The notes under the pieces were generated by a model. The model had not been told where the DNA came from and searched no databases. It was given only the letters and a program-made list of their open reading frames with translations. A stretch of DNA of 64,000 bases from Actinomadura terrae. GTDB taxonomy: Bacteria > Actinomycetota > Actinomycetes > Streptosporangiales > Streptosporangiaceae. The translations under genes and the position numbers were made by a program. The DNA lies in assembly GCF_022751215.1 (NCBI RefSeq), contig NZ_JAICDG010000001.1:2170001-2234000 (forward strand), given 5' to 3'. Within the stretch, counting starts at the first letter, position 1. Each line of letters starts with the position of its first letter. Positions 60,046 through 64,000 of the stretch are shown one piece after another.

Positions 60046-61335
60046 TCACGGCTGATCGCACCAGGGGTGGAAGGTGCCGGTTCGCATGTCCCGCAGGCCA
60101 CCGCTGGAACTGCCGCCCAGAAGGAGGCTGGCTGCCTTGAGGCCCGAGTACAGGGCGTTCTCGTGTCCTGTGTCGCCGAAGTAGGCACCGGCGAAGGCGA
60201 GCGTGCTGTCGCTGATCTGCGGCAGCTTCTGCTGGGCCGCGACTGCTTCGGGGGTGATGATGGCGATGCCGTGGACGGTGGTCTCAAGGGCGCTCGCGGG
60301 GTCGGGCGGTGGCCCGCCGTGGGTGCTTGTGGACACGTACTGGATCGGCCCGGGAATCCTCTGCGGGGGGTTGTGAAGCAGGTTGATGTGTACGGCGGCG
60401 TTGGTGCAGTCGGCCATTTGGTAATGCAGGACGCTGTTGCTGGTCTCCACGGAGGGGTCGGTGTGAAGAGTCCAGGAGGTGTAGTCGTAGGGAAAGGCCG
60501 CCAGCACTTCACGCTGGAGTGCCGTCGGCGAAGTGAGCATGGCCAGGGCTCGGTCCGCCGAAACGGCGATGATTGCCTTGTCGAATTCGTAAGTCGCGCC
60601 GGTACTGTCGCGAAGGGTCACGCCATCGACGCCACGGCTGACCGCCTGGATCGCCGTGCCCACTCGCAGGTCGGGAATGGCTGCGGCGAGCCGGTCGATG
60701 TACGTCTTTGTGCCGCCCTTGACCGTGTAGTAGTCGCGGAGGGGATCGCCGAGTTGCAGTCCCACATCGGCGAGGGCCCTGAGCATTGCCGTGGCCGAGC
60801 AGCGCCGGGCGGCGGCGGGAGACATGACAAAGGCGCCCGCGATCGCGGGTACGACCACATGTTCGACGAAGTACTCCGAGAATCCTTCGGTGGCCACGAG
60901 TTCGTACGAGGTCAGTGCGATGCTCCCACTGGCGACCAGGTTGCCTAGGCGCTGATAGTCGTCGACGAGGCGACTCCAGGTGTCGTCGCCGACGTGGGGA
61001 CGCCGCGGAAGGCCGTTCTCGAGTTCTGAGGTGTCGAACCCGCATCGGGTGCACCTGATGGTGAGGTAGGTCAGATCGGCGGGTGGAGACACATGTGCGA
61101 TGTCGAGTTCGTCGAACAGCGGCGGTGTGGACGGTTCGTGGAGGACGGTCACTCCGGTGTCGATGTCCACCGCGTTCGGCTGGTTCGCATGGGCTGCGGC
61201 GGTTACGGTGTGGGCGTTCCCGCCGACCCGCTTCTGCGCTTCGAACAAGGTGACGGGGTGGCTGTGGCGAAGTGCGTGGGCCGCTGCCAGTCCACTGATC
61301 CCGCCGCCGATGACTGCTACTGGTCCGCCTGCCAT
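60046..61335 (-). CDS. FAD-dependent amine-oxidase-like oxidoreductase
   Basis: 429 aa from the ATG at 61335 with AAAGGA upstream. N-terminal FAD motif VAVIGGGISGLAAAHALRHSHPVTLFEAQKRVGGNAHT; C-terminal FAD segment DSTLAFAGAYFGDTGHENALYSGLKAA. This is the COG2907-like group (predicted NAD/FAD-binding, often beside cyclopropane-fatty-acid or lipid-modifying genes). Here it is the last gene of a three-gene set with a lactonase and a Baeyer-Villiger monooxygenase. Substrate unknown. Confidence 0.82.
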   Translation of the reverse strand: MAGGPVAVIGGGISGLAAAHALRHSHPVTLFEAQKRVGGNAHTVTAAAHANQPNAVDIDTGVTVLHEPSTPPLFDELDIAHVSPPADLTYLTIRCTRCGFDTSELENGLPRRPHVGDDTWSRLVDDYQRLGNLVASGSIALTSYELVATEGFSEYFVEHVVVPAIAGAFVMSPAAARRCSATAMLRALADVGLQLGDPLRDYYTVKGGTKTYIDRLAAAIPDLRVGTAIQAVSRGVDGVTLRDSTGATYEFDKAIIAVSADRALAMLTSPTALQREVLAAFPYDYTSWTLHTDPSVETSNSVLHYQMADCTNAAVHINLLHNPPQRIPGPIQYVSTSTHGGPPPDPASALETTVHGIAIITPEAVAAQQKLPQISDSTLAFAGAYFGDTGHENALYSGLKAASLLLGGSSSGGLRDMRTGTFHPWCDQP

Positions 61336-61414
61336 GACCGGTGTTCCTTTCGTTTGCGAGGTGAGCCCCACTGCCCGGGTACTGGGCTTCGTCCCACAGA
61401 GCCGTCAATTTCGT

Positions 61415-62380
61415 TCAACCGCGCTCGAAGTAGCGGCGCGGGTTGTCCTCGAGCATCGCCGTGATCTGCTCCTCGGTGACGTCGCGTTCGCGCAGTGCCG
61501 GCAGGACGTCGTCGCTGACATGGGTGTAGTGCCAGTTCGGTGCTACCGCGGCCCGTTGCTCTGGAGAGAACCAGTCGATGTAGCAGGCCGAGTCCTGGGA
61601 CAGCACCATTCGGTTCGCGTAACCACGCCGCGCGAGTTCGGCGACGGTGTCCACACGCTGGTCGAAGGGGAGGAAGGCGTCGAGGCCGAACCGGTCCATG
61701 CCCAGCAGCGACCCCGAGTCGGCCAGTTGAACGAGGTAGTCGAGGTCCGCGCTGTCCCCGGCGTGGCCGATGACCACTCTCGTCAGGTCGACCCCTTCCT
61801 CGGCGAGCAGCCGCTGTGCGAGCAGCCCGGTTCGGCTCTGAGCATCGGTGTGCACGGTGATGGGCGCACCGGTTCGTATGTGGGCTTTGGCGACCGCGCG
61901 CATCACCCGTTCCACGCCGGGTGTCATCCCCTGGGCATCGATGGCGCACTTGAGGAGTTCCGCTTTCACCGATGTATCCGCTATGCCCTCGGTGATGTCG
62001 TGGACGAACAGCTCGACCATCGGCTCGGACGTGTCGAACAGCAGACCGGGTCCCTGGTAGTGGAAATGGAACGGCACGTCGTTGTAGGTGTACAGGCCGG
62101 TCGCCGCGATGATGTTGATGTCCACCTGCTCGTTGATCCGTTGCAGGCGGGGGATGTACCGGCCCATCCCGATAAGGGTCGGATCGACGATCGTGGAGAT
62201 GCCGCGGGCGGCCAGGTCCTTCAGTTTCCGCACGGCATCGGCGACACGTTCCTCCTCGTCCCAGTAGTTGGGGTAGTTCTGTCGGATCTCTTCGCTCAGC
62301 ACAAAGACGTGCTCGTGCATGAGCACTTTGCCCAGCGCGGTCGAGTCGATCTGACCTCGTACCGACTGCACCGTTGCCAT
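61415..62380 (-). CDS. Phosphotriesterase-family lactonase
   Basis: 321 aa from the ATG at 62380 with GGAGAG upstream. Metal site: HEH near residues 22-24 (LMHEHVFVL), the carboxylated Lys in KAELLKCAID, His in ITVHTDAQ and VVIGHAGDS, and Asp in VLSQDSACY. This fits phosphotriesterase-like lactonases rather than true organophosphate hydrolases. It could open the lactone made by the neighbouring Baeyer-Villiger enzyme; quorum-signal lactones are an alternative substrate. Confidence 0.88.
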   Translation of the reverse strand: MATVQSVRGQIDSTALGKVLMHEHVFVLSEEIRQNYPNYWDEEERVADAVRKLKDLAARGISTIVDPTLIGMGRYIPRLQRINEQVDINIIAATGLYTYNDVPFHFHYQGPGLLFDTSEPMVELFVHDITEGIADTSVKAELLKCAIDAQGMTPGVERVMRAVAKAHIRTGAPITVHTDAQSRTGLLAQRLLAEEGVDLTRVVIGHAGDSADLDYLVQLADSGSLLGMDRFGLDAFLPFDQRVDTVAELARRGYANRMVLSQDSACYIDWFSPEQRAAVAPNWHYTHVSDDVLPALRERDVTEEQITAMLEDNPRRYFERG

Positions 62381-62478
62381 GGCGCTCTCCATTCGTCATC
62401 GGTGATCAGGTGAAGTTATCGGTGCCGGCTGCGCTGCCAGCGTCCGCCGGTACGCGTCCGAGTGCGGGGGATGCGGCA

Positions 62479-63975
62479 CTATTTCAATTCGAAATCGCCC
62501 TCGTCGGGGGAGCTCAGTGCGGCGATGTGTGCCTCGGGTCGCCATGGCCAGACGTTCGGTGTCCCGTTCGAGTCCAGGTACCAGCTGCGGCAACCAGTCG
62601 CCCAGACGGTCTGGGGCATCTGTTCGTGCAGGCGTCGGTAGAACTCGTCGGTGGCGGTGCGCGTGGGCGCGGCGGCGGTGAAGGCTCCCCGCTGCCACGC
62701 ATGAATCCATTGGAGGGCGAAGTCCGCCTGTGTCTCGGCGATCTCGGTTACCGAGGTGTGCCCCACGGGGCTGTGCGGGCCGACCATGATGAAGAAGTTG
62801 GGGAAGTCCGGGAGCGCGACGGTTCGGTAGGCGCGCGGACCGTCTTGCCACGCCGCGGTCAAAGTCCTTCCGTGGGCGCCGACCAGTTCGGTGGGGCGTA
62901 CGTAGTCGTGAGCGCGGAAACCCGTCGCAGTGATAATTACGTCCACCTGATGGAGTACGCCGTCGGCCGTGACGACTCCATCGGGTGCGATATGGTCGAT
63001 CGGTTCGGTGATGACGTCGACCGTAGGCTCTTGGACGGCGCGGTAGAAGCTGTTCGCCAGCACAATTCGCTTGCACATGGGCTCGTAGTCCGGGGTGAGT
63101 TTGCTGCGCAGTTCTGGATCGGTGACCGTGCGTAGGTTCCGTCGGCACAGCCAGCCGATGAGGTTGCGCCTCCACCCCGGTTCCACCGTCGCCCGCGAGA
63201 TGATCGTGTGGTACAGCCAACGCAGGAGCCGGAACTCGGCTTCGCGGAATGCCGGTACCCTGCGGAGGGCCCTGCCGATCCCGCCGGTCTTCCAGTTGGG
63301 CATGGGGAAGATCCATTGAGGTGTGCGCTGAAAGACCAGGAGCCTGCGGGGCGCGCCGGCCAGGGCCGCGACCAGTTGCACGCCGGAGGAGCCGGTGCCG
63401 ATGAGCGCGACGCGACGGTCGTGGATCCGCACACCAGGTTTCCACTGGGCGGAGTGGAAAAGGGGGCCGGAGAAAGAGCCCAACCCCGGAATGTTCGGCA
63501 CGCTCGGGTGGTGGAGGAACCCGGTAGCCGAGATGAGGAAGTCGACTTCGAAGGTGGAGGAGTTCGCCGTGGTGACGCGCCAGCCGCCGTCGGCGAACCG
63601 GGCCGCCGTGACTTCTTCCCCGAACCGCAGATGAGGGCGCAGGCCATGGCGGTCGACGACATCCTCGAGGTAGGCGGCGATCTCTGCTCCCGGCGCCCTG
63701 AAATGCGACCAGTGGGGATTCAGTTCGAAGGAGTACTGGTAGAGCGCGGCGGGGATATCGCACGCCAGTCCCGGGTAGGTGTTGTCACGCCACGTCCCTC
63801 CGATGCGCTGCTCCTTCTCTATAATGGTGAAGTTGTCGATTCCGGCCTCTTTCAGTTTGAAGGCCATACAGATGCCGGATATGCCGGCACCGATGATCAG
63901 CACCGAGGGCATTCTCCGGCGGCGGGTTTCGTCGACCGTCTCGCGCATGTGCGGTCGGGTCGTGTGTGTCGGCAT
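62479..63975 (-). CDS. Baeyer-Villiger-type flavin monooxygenase
   Basis: 498 aa; ATG at 63975 behind GAGGAGG. FAD motif LIIGAGISGICMAFKLKEAG, the BVMO fingerprint FxGxxxHxxxW (FSGPLFHSAQWKPG, about residues 170-183), and the NADPH motif ALIGTGSSGVQLV are all present. Such enzymes insert oxygen next to a ketone, giving an ester or lactone. First gene of a set with the lactonase and the FAD oxidoreductase; together they suggest a cyclic-ketone or steroid-like degradation step. Confidence 0.92.
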   Translation of the reverse strand: MPTHTTRPHMRETVDETRRRRMPSVLIIGAGISGICMAFKLKEAGIDNFTIIEKEQRIGGTWRDNTYPGLACDIPAALYQYSFELNPHWSHFRAPGAEIAAYLEDVVDRHGLRPHLRFGEEVTAARFADGGWRVTTANSSTFEVDFLISATGFLHHPSVPNIPGLGSFSGPLFHSAQWKPGVRIHDRRVALIGTGSSGVQLVAALAGAPRRLLVFQRTPQWIFPMPNWKTGGIGRALRRVPAFREAEFRLLRWLYHTIISRATVEPGWRRNLIGWLCRRNLRTVTDPELRSKLTPDYEPMCKRIVLANSFYRAVQEPTVDVITEPIDHIAPDGVVTADGVLHQVDVIITATGFRAHDYVRPTELVGAHGRTLTAAWQDGPRAYRTVALPDFPNFFIMVGPHSPVGHTSVTEIAETQADFALQWIHAWQRGAFTAAAPTRTATDEFYRRLHEQMPQTVWATGCRSWYLDSNGTPNVWPWRPEAHIAALSSPDEGDFELK

Positions 63976-64000
63976 GGGCGGCCTCCTCGGGCCGTGAAAT

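Overview
The window is very GC-rich (I estimate roughly 70-73%) and gene-dense, with GTG starts, ATGA/GTGA start-stop overlaps, a TIGR03620-type (probably F420-dependent) oxidoreductase, a Scr1/DUF5753-type XRE regulator, a hexameric-type citrate synthase and a LitR/LitS-like pair of regulators beside carotenoid genes. This points to a filamentous actinomycete, probably Thermomonosporaceae/Streptosporangiales (Actinomadura-like). That placement is inference; no rRNA or tRNA gene was seen.

Layout. 1-2.4 kb: an operon of a winged-helix-like protein, a Cas4/AddB-like Fe-S PD-(D/E)XK nuclease and an unknown protein cut by the window edge, with a 21-bp tandem repeat between the last two. 2.5-7.5 kb: small housekeeping and regulatory genes (VOC protein, beta-hydroxyacid dehydrogenase, TetR, an APH-fold protein lacking both catalytic Asp residues, PaaI thioesterase, XRE regulator). 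8.1-12 kb: an ABC exporter divergent from a two-component system. 12.2-12.85 kb: five diverged copies of a ~128-bp tandem repeat. 12.9-15.3 kb: an LLM oxidoreductase divergent from a TetR/zinc-motif/DUF4291 composite frame. 15.7-22.3 kb: a double-MazG protein, citrate synthase, a TenA-like protein, a Ser/Thr kinase, and two unknown proteins that share a promoter element. 22.5-23.95 kb: a G/T-rich degenerate repeat tract without credible genes. 23.95-25.8 kb: two exported or membrane proteins.

26.4-39.7 kb is a one-directional catabolic cluster: an SDR, a cupin dioxygenase, two paralogous LysR regulators, an RraA-like aldolase, a PfkB sugar kinase, a nitrate/sulfonate-type ABC importer, and three exported enzymes (a Tat-targeted SelA/DgaE-like PLP enzyme, a Tat-targeted RidA and a Sec-targeted amidohydrolase). 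The three exported enzymes suggest degradation of an amino acid or amino sugar acid derivative outside the membrane, followed by import and sugar-acid-type metabolism inside.

39.9-52.4 kb is a light-response and carotenoid island: Fe-S photolyase, CruF hydratase, CrtD-like desaturase, CruG-like glycosyltransferase, CrtA-like monooxygenase, CrtI, CrtB, a LitR-like MerR regulator, a LitS-like ECF sigma factor and a DUF523/DUF1722 protein. Embedded in it are PlsX and PlsY homologues; plsX is the third gene of the crtI-crtB-plsX operon. This suggests an acyl-phosphate-dependent step, perhaps acylation of a carotenoid glycoside. No crtE is present.

52.5-54.05 kb: a TetR-SDR operon behind a near-perfect palindromic operator. 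54.1-59.9 kb: a sensor kinase, a response regulator and a MacB/FtsX-type ABC transporter in which both the kinase and the ATPase frames are broken. 60-64 kb: an FAD amine-oxidase-like protein, a phosphotriesterase-family lactonase and a Baeyer-Villiger monooxygenase, consistent with ketone-to-lactone-to-hydroxyacid catabolism.
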